Positions 26,335 to 36,050 of a stretch of DNA of 64,000 nucleotides are shown here, in pieces. Origin of the DNA: Acinetobacter sp. HY1485 (GTDB lineage: Bacteria > Pseudomonadota > Gammaproteobacteria > Pseudomonadales > Moraxellaceae); assembly GCF_027568475.1 (NCBI RefSeq), contig NZ_JANKZG010000008.1, positions 18,194 through 82,193 on the forward strand, written 5' to 3'. The first letter of the stretch is position 1, and every line of letters starts with the position of its first letter. The position numbers were made by a program, and so were the translations under genes. The notes below the pieces were generated by a model. That model was not told the origin of the DNA, made no database searches, and saw only the letters and a program-made list of their open reading frames with translations.

Positions 26335-27072
26335 ATGACTCAACTTATTACCCGCGATATTGAATACACTGCACCTGATGGTACACAGCTCAAAGGTTTT
26401 TTTGTTTCACCCCAAAGCAAACAGCCACTTGCAGGCATTTTACTTGGACCAGAATGGTGGGGTTGTAACGACTTTTTAGTTTGTCGGGCAAAACAGCTTG
26501 CAGAACAAGGCTATGCCGCCTTTGCTATGGATATGTATGGTGCACAAAAAGCCACAGAAGATGCCGAGCAAGCAAAGCAATGGATGATGGAAACATTTGA
26601 AAAACCTGAAACCATTGTACAGCGTGCCCAAGTTGCTTTAGATACTTTAGCAAAACAACCTGAAGTAGACCCAAAACAACTTGCTGCAATTGGCTTTTGC
26701 TACGGCGGTAAAGTCGTTTTAGAACTTGCCCGTACAAATGCACCTTTACATGTTACAGCTTCTTTTCATGGCAATCTCACCACCAACCACCCTGCACAAA
26801 AGGGGAAATTTCATGGTGATGTGCTGATCTGTCATGGTGAAGATGACAGTATGGTCAGCTTAGCTGATGTAAAAACCATTGACCAAGAACTTACCCAAGC
26901 AGAAGTCCCTCATCAAATTTTAATTTTGGAACATGCAAAACATGGTTTTACCAATCCACTTGCTGATGAACGTGGAAAACGAAACGGTGTAGATCTGGCT
27001 TATAATGCAGAAGCAACACAACAAAGCTTTGACGCCCTCCATATTCTTTTAAAGAAAAAATTTGATGCATAA
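26335..27072 (+). CDS. Dienelactone-hydrolase-family protein
   Basis: Cytosolic alpha/beta hydrolase of 245 residues. The nucleophile elbow GFCYGG (about residue 122) has Cys in place of Ser, as in dienelactone hydrolases. The acid is in CHGEDDSMV and the His in AKHGFTNP. No signal peptide and no catechol-pathway genes nearby, so the true substrate is open. Start ATG after AAGGAAAGCTAA. The next gene begins 75 bp downstream. Confidence 0.85.
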   Translation: MTQLITRDIEYTAPDGTQLKGFFVSPQSKQPLAGILLGPEWWGCNDFLVCRAKQLAEQGYAAFAMDMYGAQKATEDAEQAKQWMMETFEKPETIVQRAQVALDTLAKQPEVDPKQLAAIGFCYGGKVVLELARTNAPLHVTASFHGNLTTNHPAQKGKFHGDVLICHGEDDSMVSLADVKTIDQELTQAEVPHQILILEHAKHGFTNPLADERGKRNGVDLAYNAEATQQSFDALHILLKKKFDA

Positions 27073-27147
27073 TTTTTATATACACGTCTAAAATTTATGC
27101 TATAAGAAAGTGCAACTGCCACAAAATATAATAAAGAGGAATAGGAT

Positions 27148-27519
27148 ATGACCCAAACTCCATGCGTGTACTGTGAATTTGATGAATACGATGTCATTAC
27201 CAAAAATGACTTTGGTGTTGTATTTCCAGAACCCAAGCCTTTATCTAAAGGGCATGTGGTAATTGTACCGTTACGTCATGTCCATTCCTTTTTCGAAGTT
27301 ACCGACAAAGAGCGCAAAAGTTTGCTTTCTTTACTTGAAAAGGCACGTAATGCCTTACAAGAACGCCATCAACCTACGGGCTATCATATTGGTTTTAACG
27401 ATGGCAACGTGTTTGGTGAACCTGTAGAACACTTACACATTCATGTTATTCCTCGCTACAAAAATCAGGAACTTAAACTTGATGCCCGTTGGGGAATTAT
27501 GGATGTCGAAGAAGATTAA
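27148..27519 (+). CDS. HIT-family hydrolase/transferase
   Basis: A 123-residue histidine-triad protein with the motif HLHIHVIPR (about residue 96). It begins with CVYCEFDEYDVI, where two Cys may bind zinc. HIT proteins hydrolyse or transfer nucleotides, for example AMP from dinucleotide polyphosphates or adenylated amines. Ribosome site AAAGAGGAATAGG precedes the ATG. A terminator follows. Confidence 0.9.
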   Translation: MTQTPCVYCEFDEYDVITKNDFGVVFPEPKPLSKGHVVIVPLRHVHSFFEVTDKERKSLLSLLEKARNALQERHQPTGYHIGFNDGNVFGEPVEHLHIHVIPRYKNQELKLDARWGIMDVEED

Positions 27520-27522
27520 AAC

Positions 27523-27547
27523 AAAGCCTCACTAAAGAGGCTTTTTT
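27523..27547 (+). terminator. Intrinsic terminator after the HIT gene
   Basis: Stem AAAGCCTC / GAGGCTTT followed by a T-run, 55 bp before mutY. Confidence 0.88.
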
Positions 27548-27602
27548 ATACTTTCATTGCCAGACAGCGTATAATTTAACAACGCAAATTAATAGGTTTG
27601 GC

Positions 27603-28628
27603 ATGACACAATTTTCTTTTTCTGATGCGCTACTCACTTGGTTTGACCAATACGGACGCCACGACCTACCTTGGCAAATTGCAGATGATCCATACAAAGT
27701 TTGGGTATCTGAAATTATGCTCCAACAAACTCAAGTTAAAACAGTTTTAAAATATTTTGATCGCTTTATTACCCAATTTCCAACCGTACATGACTTAGCC
27801 AGTGCCACATGGGACGAAGTTGCACCCTATTGGGCAGGACTTGGCTACTACGCACGCGCACGCAACCTCCATAAAGCCGCAATTATTGTTCATCAAAATG
27901 GCTGTTTTCCGTCAACACTAGAAGCATGGATTGCCCTGCCTGGCATTGGACGATCTACCGCAGGTGCTTTAATGTCGTTGGGTTTACGTCAATACGGCGT
28001 AATTATGGATGGCAATGTTAAACGTGTTCTTGCACGTTTTTTAGCAATAGAAGACGATTTAAGTAAACCTATCCATGAACGTGAAATGTGGAAAATTGCC
28101 GAAGATCTATGCCCCACCCAACGTAACCATGATTATACCCAAGCGATTATGGATTTAGGCGCAACAGTTTGTACACCTAAAAAACCACTATGCTTGTATT
28201 GTCCAATGCAAACACATTGCAAAGCGCATCAACAAGGTTTAGAAAACGAACTTCCTTTTAAAAAACCTAAAAAAGCTGTGCCCACCAAAACAGGAGAAGT
28301 GTTACTGCTCAATTATGATGGCTTATGGCTGTGGCAACAACGCCCATCGCTTGGGTTATGGGGTGGACTATGGTGCTTACCTATTTATGATGATCTGACA
28401 CAACTTACAAACACTTTAGCACTCTATGCGCTTACACCTCAGCAAACCACCACCATAAAACATGGATTTACGCATTTTACATGGCAGTTAACAGTTCATC
28501 GTGTTGATCTTTCAGCACAGCAACGTGAACAACTTGAACAAACCTTTTTAGGGCAATGGCTGAGCCCGACACAAGCCATTGAAAAGGGTGTTCCTACTGC
28601 AATGAAAAAATTGATCTTAGGTCAATAA
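27603..28628 (+). CDS. mutY: A/G-specific adenine glycosylase
   Basis: Removes adenine mispaired with 8-oxoguanine. It has 341 residues, close to E. coli MutY. Visible are [10 protein letters not shown] with the catalytic Glu (about 37), the helix-hairpin-helix [12 protein letters not shown], the Asp in IMDGNVKRV (about 133), the 4Fe-4S ligands [17 protein letters not shown] and a C-terminal NUDIX-like 8-oxoG recognition domain. The ATG at 27603 is chosen; the open frame upstream runs through the terminator of the HIT gene. Confidence 0.95.
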   Translation: MTQFSFSDALLTWFDQYGRHDLPWQIADDPYKVWVSEIMLQQTQVKTVLKYFDRFITQFPTVHDLASATWDEVAPYWAGLGYYARARNLHKAAIIVHQNGCFPSTLEAWIALPGIGRSTAGALMSLGLRQYGVIMDGNVKRVLARFLAIEDDLSKPIHEREMWKIAEDLCPTQRNHDYTQAIMDLGATVCTPKKPLCLYCPMQTHCKAHQQGLENELPFKKPKKAVPTKTGEVLLLNYDGLWLWQQRPSLGLWGGLWCLPIYDDLTQLTNTLALYALTPQQTTTIKHGFTHFTWQLTVHRVDLSAQQREQLEQTFLGQWLSPTQAIEKGVPTAMKKLILGQ

Positions 28629-28668
28629 ATATGCCATATTCAAAGAAGCGTTAAAACAAGGATACCAA

Positions 28669-29217
28669 ATGAAAAAACGCTTCTATACGGCGCTTACCCT
28701 ATTTGCATGTACACTCATAGTATGTGCATGTAGTACAACACCAAAAAAATCAACGCCTCTACCACCACAGACTGTTATGCATTTAAAAGCCATGCAACTC
28801 AGCCCTATTTTGCCCATTCCTGTTAAGGGAATAAAACGACAAAACCTTACAGATACTTGGGGTGCTGCGCGTAGTGCAGGTCGTCGCCATGAAGGGATTG
28901 ATATTTTGGCTCCACGTGGAACACCTGTCACAAGTGCCACAGAAGGCTTAGTGGCAAGCCTACAAAGTAACCGCTTAGGTGGCAATGTGGTTTGGATTTT
29001 AGGTCCTGCGGGCTCATGGCATTACTATGCACACTTAAAAAGTCACAAACGTGGCTTACATGTGGGACAATACGTTCACGCAGGTGATGTAATTGGTTAT
29101 GTAGGTAATACAGGTAATGCACGACATACCGTTAGCCACTTACATTATGGTCTCTATTTAGCAGGAAAAGGACGGGGCGCAGTGAACCCCTATCCATACG
29201 TACACGGTGATTTTTAA
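28669..29217 (+). CDS. LytM/M23-family lipoprotein (murein hydrolase-like)
   Basis: A 182-residue lipoprotein with signal sequence ending at Cys 21 (VCAC). The M23 domain spans about residues 65-180. The zinc-site elements HEGIDILAP and HLHYG are both present, so the domain may be an active endopeptidase or a divergent activator. Features such as [18 protein letters not shown] and [10 protein letters not shown] are typical. It would act on septal or wall peptidoglycan from the membrane. The stop is followed directly by the next ATG. Confidence 0.88.
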   Translation: MKKRFYTALTLFACTLIVCACSTTPKKSTPLPPQTVMHLKAMQLSPILPIPVKGIKRQNLTDTWGAARSAGRRHEGIDILAPRGTPVTSATEGLVASLQSNRLGGNVVWILGPAGSWHYYAHLKSHKRGLHVGQYVHAGDVIGYVGNTGNARHTVSHLHYGLYLAGKGRGAVNPYPYVHGDF

Positions 29218-29463
29218 ATGTCTGAAGCACTCCTAGAACGTTTAATTGATTTTGCAGAAGCAGGTAATCAACAAAAAATAACTTTAGAGGGTACAACTTA
29301 CCAAGGTTGGGTCATGGAAATTACCGAAGAAGGCTTACTCATTAGCACAGGTTATAACGATAAAAAAGGTAAAGATATTTGGCTCTCACCTAGTCAACTT
29401 CAAAAAGCTAACTTAAGCTTTTGGAATAATGCAAACAGTCAGTGGGAAGTATTCACTCTTTGA
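29218..29463 (+). CDS. Small conserved-looking hypothetical protein
   Basis: An 81-residue acidic soluble protein (MSEALLERLIDFAEAGNQQK) whose ATG abuts the stop of the M23 lipoprotein gene (TAAATG), so it is translationally coupled. A helical start is followed by alternating strands (ITLEGTTYQGWVMEITEEGLLIST) like a small beta barrel. I do not recognise a family. Coupling suggests a role linked to the lipoprotein or simple co-expression. Confidence 0.68.
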   Translation: MSEALLERLIDFAEAGNQQKITLEGTTYQGWVMEITEEGLLISTGYNDKKGKDIWLSPSQLQKANLSFWNNANSQWEVFTL

Positions 29464-29586
29464 TATGCGCTTTAATCTAAAAAGTAACTCACTTTTTAAA
29501 TTGTCTGATCCTAAAACTTATTCTATTTTATGAGCGACAATACACACATACTTGGTTAATCAAAGTCTTTATTTTAGATCAATCAT

Positions 29587-29617
29587 AAAGTCAGCGTTAC
29601 GCTGACTTTTCTTTTTT
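29587..29617 (+). terminator. Intrinsic terminator after the M23 lipoprotein operon
   Basis: Stem AAAGTCAGCG / CGCTGACTTT with a 3-base loop and T-rich tail. Confidence 0.82.
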
Positions 29618-29632
29618 AAGAAGATTATCACA

Positions 29633-30190
29633 ATGACAAAAATCATAAGATGCGCATGGTGTACACAAGACCCACTTTACAAACACTATCATGACCATGA
29701 ATGGGGAAAACCCGTTTATGAAGAACACCAGCTTTTTGAAATGTTATGCTTAGAAGGACAACAAGCAGGACTCTCTTGGATTACAGTTTTAAAAAAACGA
29801 GAAGCCTACCGCCAACATTTTTTTAATTTAGCTATTGAGGATATTGCACGTATCACAAACGAAGAACTTTTAAAAAAACAACAAGACCCAGAACTCATTC
29901 GTCATCTTGCCAAACTCACCTCAATTCGAGATAACGCCCAAGCATGGTTAAAATTAAAATCAGATGTTTATGATGTGAGCGATTGGCTTTGGTCTTTTAC
30001 AAAACACATCACAATGCAACAAAATAAGATAGACGCTCAAAATATCCCTTCTTACACTATCCAAAGTGAACAGCTTGCAAGCGCCTTAAAACAAAAAGGG
30101 TTTAAGTTTGTGGGTAAAACAACGTGCTACGCGTTTATGCAAGCCTGCGGTATGGTCAATGACCATGAGGTTAAGTGTACATTTAGATGA
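29633..30190 (+). CDS. tag: DNA-3-methyladenine glycosylase I
   Basis: Excises 3-methyladenine from alkylated DNA. It has 185 residues, standard size. The N-terminal [22 protein letters not shown] carries the Cys and His of the zinc snap, completed by His and Cys in DHEVKC at the C-terminus. [21 protein letters not shown] is the conserved substrate-pocket region. The stop lies 8 bp before the next start, so it may share a transcript with the dehydrogenase gene. Confidence 0.95.
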   Translation: MTKIIRCAWCTQDPLYKHYHDHEWGKPVYEEHQLFEMLCLEGQQAGLSWITVLKKREAYRQHFFNLAIEDIARITNEELLKKQQDPELIRHLAKLTSIRDNAQAWLKLKSDVYDVSDWLWSFTKHITMQQNKIDAQNIPSYTIQSEQLASALKQKGFKFVGKTTCYAFMQACGMVNDHEVKCTFR

Positions 30191-30198
30191 GGAATACA

Positions 30199-31221
30199 AT
30201 GTCAAATAATACAATACATGCTTATGCAGTCAAAAAAGCAGGTGAAAAACTTGTTCCTTACCAATTTGATGCAGGTGAACTTGCACCACAACACGTTGAA
30301 ATAAAAGTTGAATACTGTGGTCTTTGTCACTCTGATGTTGCCATGATTCACAACGATTGGGGTATGTCTCAATATCCACTGGTTGCTGGACACGAAGTCA
30401 TTGGTAGAGTGGTGCAAATCGGCTCACAAGTTCAAGGTTTTGAGATTGGTCAACGCGTTGGACTAGGTTGGATGTCTGAAAGTTGCCAAAGCTGTAACCC
30501 TTGCATTACAGGTCAACAAGCTTACTGTACTGGTGAAAATAAACCAACCATCATCGGACATGCAGGTGGGTTTGCCGATAAAGTACGTGCCCAAGCACAA
30601 TGGGTGATTCCATTACCTGAAGATTTAGACCCTGAAAGTGCAGGCCCATTACTTTGTGGTGGAATTACAGTTTTTGATCCGCTTGTACAACATAAAATTC
30701 AAGCAACACACCATGTAGGCGTTATTGGCATTGGTGGTTTAGGGCATATTGCACTTAAACTTTTAAAAGCATGGGGCTGTGAAGTCACTGCCTTTAGTTC
30801 AAGTTCTAATAAAACAGATGAACTTAAAGCGATGGGCGCAGACCATGTAGTTAATAGCCGTGACTCTGAAGAACTCAAAAAACAAGCAGGTAAATTTGAC
30901 CTTATTTTAAGTACGGTTAATGTAAAACTAGATTGGTCCACTTATATTTCCGCACTTGCCCCTCATGGGCAATTCCATGTTTTGGGTGTACCACTCGAAC
31001 CGATTGGTGTTTCAGCAGGTGCTTTAATCAACGGTGCACGATCTGTTACAGGCTCATCTACAGGTTCACCTGCAGCATTACGCGAGCTTCTTAAATTTGC
31101 AGGACGTAAAAATATCGCTCCACAAGTAGAAGTTTTCCCAATGTCGCAAATTAACGAAGCACTTGCTCACCTAGAATCTGGAAAAGTACGTTATCGGGTT
31201 GTACTAAAAGCAGACTTTTAA
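30199..31221 (+). CDS. Zinc-dependent NAD(P) alcohol dehydrogenase (cinnamyl/YahK type)
   Basis: Medium-chain dehydrogenase of 340 residues. Catalytic zinc ligands are in CGLCHSD and GHEVIG. The structural zinc Cys set is in [15 protein letters not shown]. The nucleotide fold is [17 protein letters not shown], followed by FSSSSNK, which fits NADP preference. Proteins of this YahK/CAD-like branch reduce many aldehydes. The ATG at 30199 follows GAGGAATACA; the open frame 4 codons upstream overlaps tag. Confidence 0.9.
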   Translation: MSNNTIHAYAVKKAGEKLVPYQFDAGELAPQHVEIKVEYCGLCHSDVAMIHNDWGMSQYPLVAGHEVIGRVVQIGSQVQGFEIGQRVGLGWMSESCQSCNPCITGQQAYCTGENKPTIIGHAGGFADKVRAQAQWVIPLPEDLDPESAGPLLCGGITVFDPLVQHKIQATHHVGVIGIGGLGHIALKLLKAWGCEVTAFSSSSNKTDELKAMGADHVVNSRDSEELKKQAGKFDLILSTVNVKLDWSTYISALAPHGQFHVLGVPLEPIGVSAGALINGARSVTGSSTGSPAALRELLKFAGRKNIAPQVEVFPMSQINEALAHLESGKVRYRVVLKADF

Positions 31222-31231
31222 AATGATACCG

Positions 31232-31260
31232 CTTACCAAACGTGATTTACGTTTGGTAAG
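31232..31260. repeat. Inverted repeat after the alcohol dehydrogenase gene
   Basis: Perfect 12-bp arms CTTACCAAACGT / ACGTTTGGTAAG with a 5-base loop, 11 bp after the stop. No T-run follows on either strand, so it may act as an mRNA 3' stabiliser or weak terminator. Confidence 0.6.
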
Positions 31261-31352
31261 TAATAAAAAAAAATTTCTTCAGTATGCCAAAACCATTTTA
31301 AACTCACAAAATGATCATGTTGTGCCATCAATAAAACAGAAAATATATCATT

Positions 31353-31469
31353 AAAAATCAATGCCCTGTTGTGTAGGAAACCACCCACCCCAATTCGATT
31401 TTTTTTTATTGTCATTCGTTTTACTTTCTCACTGCGGTTTCGCAAATACTTTAAAAAAGGAAAGTAACA
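31353..31469 (+). promoter_or_regulatory. Leader of the first levansucrase gene, shared with the second
   Basis: Begins with AAAAATCAAT (31353-31362), then TTGTGTAG, and ends with GCAAATACTTTAAAA before GGAAAGTAACA and the ATG. The second levansucrase gene has the same landmarks at nearly the same distances (AAAAATCAAT 117 and 118 bases before the two ATGs). It probably contains the promoter and 5' untranslated region. Confidence 0.55.
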
Positions 31470-32738
31470 ATGACTAATTTAAACTACCAACCAACAATTT
31501 GGACTCGTGCAGATGCTTTAAAAGTATACGAAAATGATCCAACAACAACTCAACCTTTAGTTTCAGCTGATTTCCCAGTAATGGATGAGAACTTATTTAT
31601 TTGGGATACTATGCCATTACGCCAACTAGACGGTACTATCGTTTCTGTAGATGGTTGGTCAGTAATTTTCACACTAACAGCAATTCGTAGCCCAGAAGAA
31701 TTTACCAATGAACAAGGTGAATACGATATCACTGCTGACTGGAATGATCGTCATGGTCGTGCTCGTATCTGCTTTTGGTATAGCCGTGATGGTAAGAGCT
31801 GGGTATTTGGCGGTCGCGTAATGGAAGAAGGTGTATCACCAACTTCACGTGAATGGGCAGGTACACCTATCCTCCTCAATAAAAAAGGTGAAGTTGACCT
31901 GTACTACACATGTGTAACCCCAGGTGCCACTATTGCTAAAGTACGTGGACGCCTTGTAACTTCTGATGAAGGTGTAACTGTTGAAGGCTTTGATAATGTA
32001 AAATCATTATTTGAAGCAGATGGCGAATACTACCAAACCGAAGCACAAAACCAATATTGGAACTTCCGCGATCCATCACCTTTTATTGACCCTGTAGATG
32101 GTAAACTTTACATGGTATTTGAAGGTAACGTTGCAGGTGATCGTGGAACACACGTTATTGGCGAAGCCGAAATGGGCGATGTACCTCCTGGTCATACAGA
32201 AGTTGGCGGTGCACGTTACCAAGCAGGTTGTATTGGTCTAGCTGTTGCTAAAGATCTACATGGCGATGAATGGGAAATCTTACCTCCTCTTGTAACTGCT
32301 GTTGGTGTAAACGATCAAACTGAACGTCCACACTATGTATTCCAAGATGATAAATACTACCTATTCACAATCAGTCATAAATTTACTTATTCTGATGGCT
32401 TAAATGGTCCAGATGGTGTGTACGGTTTTGTAAGCGAAAACTTGACAGGTCCTTACCGTCCAATGAATAGCTCTGGTTTAGTGTTGGGTAATCCATCATC
32501 ACAACCATACCAAACCTATTCACACTGTGTGATGCCAAATGGTTTAGTAACATCATTTATTGACTCTGTACCTGTACAAAAACCAAACTCTAAAGATTTA
32601 GACTACCGTATTGGTGGTACTGAAGCACCAACTGTACGTATCAAGTTAAAAGGTGATCGTTCATTCTTGGTAGAAACTTTAGACTACGGTTATATTCCTG
32701 CTATGGAAGATGTTGTTTTACGTAAAAAACATAAGTAA
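31470..32738 (+). CDS. Levansucrase (GH68), copy 1
   Basis: Splits sucrose and transfers fructose to make levan or fructo-oligosaccharides. It has 422 residues, the size of gram-negative levansucrases. Catalytic elements of the five-bladed propeller are present: nucleophile Asp in FIWDTMPL (about residue 46), REWAGTP, the transition-state stabiliser in NFRDPSPF (about 200) and the acid/base Glu in QTERPHYVF (about 284). No signal peptide is seen, as in Zymomonas and Erwinia type enzymes, which leave the cell without one. A close paralogue follows in tandem. Ribosome site AAGGAAAG; own terminator downstream. Confidence 0.93.
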   Translation: MTNLNYQPTIWTRADALKVYENDPTTTQPLVSADFPVMDENLFIWDTMPLRQLDGTIVSVDGWSVIFTLTAIRSPEEFTNEQGEYDITADWNDRHGRARICFWYSRDGKSWVFGGRVMEEGVSPTSREWAGTPILLNKKGEVDLYYTCVTPGATIAKVRGRLVTSDEGVTVEGFDNVKSLFEADGEYYQTEAQNQYWNFRDPSPFIDPVDGKLYMVFEGNVAGDRGTHVIGEAEMGDVPPGHTEVGGARYQAGCIGLAVAKDLHGDEWEILPPLVTAVGVNDQTERPHYVFQDDKYYLFTISHKFTYSDGLNGPDGVYGFVSENLTGPYRPMNSSGLVLGNPSSQPYQTYSHCVMPNGLVTSFIDSVPVQKPNSKDLDYRIGGTEAPTVRIKLKGDRSFLVETLDYGYIPAMEDVVLRKKHK

Positions 32739-32758
32739 CTCTTAAGTTTCAATCACTC

Positions 32759-32791
32759 AAAATCGGCTTGTATATACAAGCCGATTTTTTC
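32759..32791 (+). terminator. Intrinsic terminator after levansucrase 1
   Basis: Stem AAAATCGGCTTG / CAAGCCGATTTT followed by T. Confidence 0.9.
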
Positions 32792-32812
32792 TTGTATCTA
32801 AGATTAAATCCT

Positions 32813-32930
32813 AAAAATCAATCTTATGTTGTATAGCCACACAGAGAACTTACATGAGTTTTTTTCAGGTTCTATTTGTTTTAATTTTTAAATGCAAATT
32901 TGCAAATACTTAAAACGAAGGAAAATAATT
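32813..32930 (+). promoter_or_regulatory. Leader of the second levansucrase gene
   Basis: Same landmarks as the first copy: AAAAATCAAT (32813-32822), TTGTATAG, and GCAAATACTTAAAA before GAAGGAAAATAATT and the ATG. The middle has diverged, so conserved ends at conserved distances point to function. Confidence 0.55.
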
Positions 32931-34205
32931 ATGGCGCAATATAACTACCAACCAACAATTTGGACTCGTGCAGATGCTTTAAAAGTACATGAAGATGACC
33001 CAACTACAACTCAACCACTTGTACCAGCAAATTTTCCTATAATGGATAATCGATTATTTATTTGGGACACAATGCCCTTACGTACACTAGATGGAACTAT
33101 CGTGTCTATTGATGGATGGTCAGTAATTTTCACATTAACGGCTGTCCGTGATCCTAAACGCTTCACAGACAAAAATGGCAAGTACGATATTACTGCTGAT
33201 TGGGAAGATCGTCATGGTCGTGCTCGTATCTGTTTTTGGTATAGCCGTGATGGTAAAAGCTGGAAATTTGGTGGTCGCGTAATGAAAGAAGGTGTTTCAC
33301 CTACCTCACGTGAATGGGCAGGCACACCAATCTTATTAAACAATAATGGTGACGTAGACCTTTATTACACTTGTGTAACTCCAGGCGCTACGATTTGTAA
33401 AGTACGGGGTCGTCTTGTCGCATCTCAAAATGGGGTAACTGTAGAAAACTTTACTAAAGTGAAATCATTATTTGAAGCAGATGGTACTTATTACCAAACA
33501 GAAAAACAGAACCCATACTTCAACTTCCGTGATCCATCACCATTTATTGATCCTGTAGATGGCAAACTCTATATGGTATTTGAAGGCAACGTTGCAGGAG
33601 ACCGTGGTAGCCATATTGTAGGTGATGCGCAAATTGGTAAAGTACCACCACAACATACGGATGTCGGGGGAGCACGTTTCCAAGTTGGGTGCATCGGACT
33701 GGCTGTTGCAACAGACTTAACAGGAGATCAATGGGAAATTTTACCTCCTCTTGTCACGGCTGTTGGTGTAAACGATCAAACGGAGCGTCCGCATTATGTA
33801 TTCAAAGATGGAAAATATTATTTATTTACTATCAGTCATAAATTCACTTATGCAGATGGTTTAAGTGGCCCAGATGGGGTATATGGTTTTGTAAGTGAAA
33901 ATTTAACAGGGCCATACCGTCCAATGAATAGTTCTGGTTTGGTATTAGGTAACCCATCATCTCAACCTTATCAAACCTACTCACATTATGTAATGCCAAA
34001 TGGTCTAGTCACCTCGTTTATTGATTCTGTGCCTGTTCCAACACCAAATCCTAAAGATTTACAATATCGTATTGGTGGTACCGAAGCACCCACCGTACGA
34101 ATTGAACTTGAGGGAGATCGTTCTTTTTTGATAGAAACTTTAGATTACGGTTATATTCCACCTATGCAAAATGTAAAATTAAGAAAGCGACGTTTTGGGC
34201 ATTAG
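32931..34205 (+). CDS. Levansucrase (GH68), copy 2
   Basis: A 424-residue paralogue of the preceding gene; by eye about four in five residues are identical and all catalytic motifs are kept ([32 protein letters not shown]). No signal peptide. The C-terminus is slightly longer and basic (LRKRRFGH). The ATG at 32931 matches the start of copy 1 and has GAAGGAAAA upstream; an ATG 13 codons earlier is part of the leader. Each copy has its own leader and terminator, so both can be expressed separately. Substitutions are spread along the gene, so the duplication is not very recent. Confidence 0.93.
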   Translation: MAQYNYQPTIWTRADALKVHEDDPTTTQPLVPANFPIMDNRLFIWDTMPLRTLDGTIVSIDGWSVIFTLTAVRDPKRFTDKNGKYDITADWEDRHGRARICFWYSRDGKSWKFGGRVMKEGVSPTSREWAGTPILLNNNGDVDLYYTCVTPGATICKVRGRLVASQNGVTVENFTKVKSLFEADGTYYQTEKQNPYFNFRDPSPFIDPVDGKLYMVFEGNVAGDRGSHIVGDAQIGKVPPQHTDVGGARFQVGCIGLAVATDLTGDQWEILPPLVTAVGVNDQTERPHYVFKDGKYYLFTISHKFTYADGLSGPDGVYGFVSENLTGPYRPMNSSGLVLGNPSSQPYQTYSHYVMPNGLVTSFIDSVPVPTPNPKDLQYRIGGTEAPTVRIELEGDRSFLIETLDYGYIPPMQNVKLRKRRFGH

Positions 34206-34211
34206 TTTTAT

Positions 34212-34241
34212 CTATCGGCTTACTTAACAGTAGGTCGATTT
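34212..34241 (+). terminator. Terminator after levansucrase 2
   Basis: An 11-bp stem ATCGGCTTACT / AGTAGGTCGAT, closed with two G-U pairs, then seven T. Confidence 0.75.
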
Positions 34242-34243
34242 TT

Positions 34244-35134
34244 TTATGTCATATCATTTAAGTGCTTGGCTAAAAACTCAATAAATAAGCGAATTCTTTT
34301 AGGCGTATGTGCATGTTTATAATAAACAGCCTGTACCGTTTGATATTTTAAAATAACTTCATCATCTAATACACTTTCTAAGTTCCCTTGTTCCATGTCC
34401 TCTGTAACTAAAAAAGCTGATAAACACGCAATCCCATTATGATTAAGTACTAAATGTCGAATTGTTTCGCCTGTATTTGCCGTTAAACTTGCTTTAGCTT
34501 TAAATGTTTTTTTCTCTTGTTTTACTGGCCAAAGATTTAAATTAGGATGTTGGCTAAAACCAATCAATTGATGCTGATATAAATCTTCTACACATTGAGG
34601 CTTACCCCACTGTTTTAAATATTGTGGACTTGCAACTAAGTAAAGACGACTTTTCATCAATTGTTTTGAATGTAGGGTAGAGTCAGATAATTCACCAATT
34701 CTAATCGCCACATCTGTACGGCACTCTAATAAATCAATCACCTGATCATTACTGTTTAGTTCAATATTAAGATTTGGATATTGTGTTCTAAATTTACATA
34801 TTAAAGGTGCAATCCGATGTAAAACAAATGAGGTCGCTGCGTCAACACGCAATAAACCTGAGATATCACGATCTGAGTGTAAAAGCGCTTCTTCTGCTGC
34901 TGTTAAATCATTTAAGATTTGGCGCGTTTTAACCAAGAAAATTTCCCCTTCTTGTGTCAACTTCATTTTTCTTGTTGTTCTAGCCAGTAAAGTAATTCCT
35001 AATTTTTTTTCTAACCGTGTTAAAGCACGACTCACCCCCGATGCCGTTTGTTGTAATTGTTCGGCAGCACAGACAATTGAGCCTGTATCTACAATTGCTG
35101 TAAATGCCATTAGCTCATCAATACTCGATTTCAT
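34244..35134 (-). CDS. LysR-family regulator
   Basis: A 296-residue LysR-type regulator with N-terminal HTH (FTAIVDTGSIVCAAEQLQQTASGVSRALTRLEKKLG) and an effector domain of the CrgA/DsdC-like group (DISGLLRVDAATSF, ECRTDVAIRIGEL). It is divergent from the dkgB-like reductase gene, with 108 bp between starts, so control of that gene and the MFS gene after it is likely. It converges on the levansucrase terminator, so a role in levan synthesis is not implied by position. Confidence 0.87.
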   Translation of the reverse strand: MKSSIDELMAFTAIVDTGSIVCAAEQLQQTASGVSRALTRLEKKLGITLLARTTRKMKLTQEGEIFLVKTRQILNDLTAAEEALLHSDRDISGLLRVDAATSFVLHRIAPLICKFRTQYPNLNIELNSNDQVIDLLECRTDVAIRIGELSDSTLHSKQLMKSRLYLVASPQYLKQWGKPQCVEDLYQHQLIGFSQHPNLNLWPVKQEKKTFKAKASLTANTGETIRHLVLNHNGIACLSAFLVTEDMEQGNLESVLDDEVILKYQTVQAVYYKHAHTPKRIRLFIEFLAKHLNDMT

Positions 35135-35242
35135 AAATTACTATTCGTGATTTTTTATCAAAAATATTTTGCAGTTTTTTATATTTTTCTGCAATTCAAC
35201 TTACTTCACAATGACGTATATTTTAAAAAATTGAGTAAAACC

Positions 35243-36049
35243 ATGAATTTTCCAAATATTGGTCTGGGTACTTTTCGCCTTAAAGGTGAAGTTGTCCAAC
35301 AATCTGTGCAAGACGCCTTAGATATAGGTTATCGTGCAATTGATACCGCACAAATTTATGATAATGAATTAGAGATTGGACAAGTACTTCAAAAAAGTTC
35401 TATTGCAAGAGATGAGCTATTTTTAACAACCAAAGTATGGGTTGATCACTTTACCCCTGAAAAATTTATTCCGAGTCTAAAAAATAGTTTAACTCGACTT
35501 CAGGTGGATCAGGTAGATCTAACACTTTTACATTGGCCTGCACCAAAAATGAATATTGATCTAAAAACCACCTTAGAGCTGTTAGCAGAAGCACAAAATT
35601 TAGGGTTAACACAGCATATTGGTGTCTCTAATTTTAATATTCAACAAGTACAATATGCCATTGATCTACTGGGTAAAGCACGTATTTTTACCAATCAAAT
35701 AGAGCTCAGCCCTTATCTGCAAAATAAAACATTAGTTTCATTTTTAAAGCAAAATGATATTGCGATAACCTCGTATATGACGTTGGCTTATGGAAAAGTT
35801 TTACACGATCCAACCTTAAAACAAATTGCCAATATTTATCATGTTTCAGTTGCGCAAGTCGTTTTAGCTTGGGCATTGCATCATCATTTTCATGTCATTC
35901 CTTCATCTACCAATCAGGCACATTTAACAAGTAATTTAGAAGCACAACAACTTGTATTATCCCCTGAGCATATTGCAATGATTGATGGGCTTGAGCGTAA
36001 TAGCCGAGAAATTAACCCTGAACAACTTGCTCCACAATGGGATCTTTAA
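35243..36049 (+). CDS. dkgB: Aldo/keto reductase, DkgB-like
   Basis: NADPH-dependent reductase of 268 residues. The AKR tetrad can be placed: Asp and Tyr in YRAIDTAQIYDNE, Lys in TTKVW and His in LLHWP. NQIELSPYLQNK and the C-terminal VIPSSTNQAHLTSNLEA bind cofactor. It resembles DkgB (2,5-diketogluconate or methylglyoxal reductase) along its whole length. The start is the ATG at 35243; the open frame from 35147 adds an unrelated hydrophobic stretch. The MFS gene starts directly after the stop. Confidence 0.88.
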   Translation: MNFPNIGLGTFRLKGEVVQQSVQDALDIGYRAIDTAQIYDNELEIGQVLQKSSIARDELFLTTKVWVDHFTPEKFIPSLKNSLTRLQVDQVDLTLLHWPAPKMNIDLKTTLELLAEAQNLGLTQHIGVSNFNIQQVQYAIDLLGKARIFTNQIELSPYLQNKTLVSFLKQNDIAITSYMTLAYGKVLHDPTLKQIANIYHVSVAQVVLAWALHHHFHVIPSSTNQAHLTSNLEAQQLVLSPEHIAMIDGLERNSREINPEQLAPQWDL

Positions 36050-36050
36050 G

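Noticed and set aside
2871..29589. The same 15-mer TAGATCAATCATAAA at 2871 and 29575
   Set aside because: In AT-rich DNA of this length a shared 15-mer is expected about by chance, and the flanks do not match.
31470..34205. Levansucrase copies as an assembly duplication
   Set aside because: The copies differ throughout, both in protein and in leader, so they are true paralogues.
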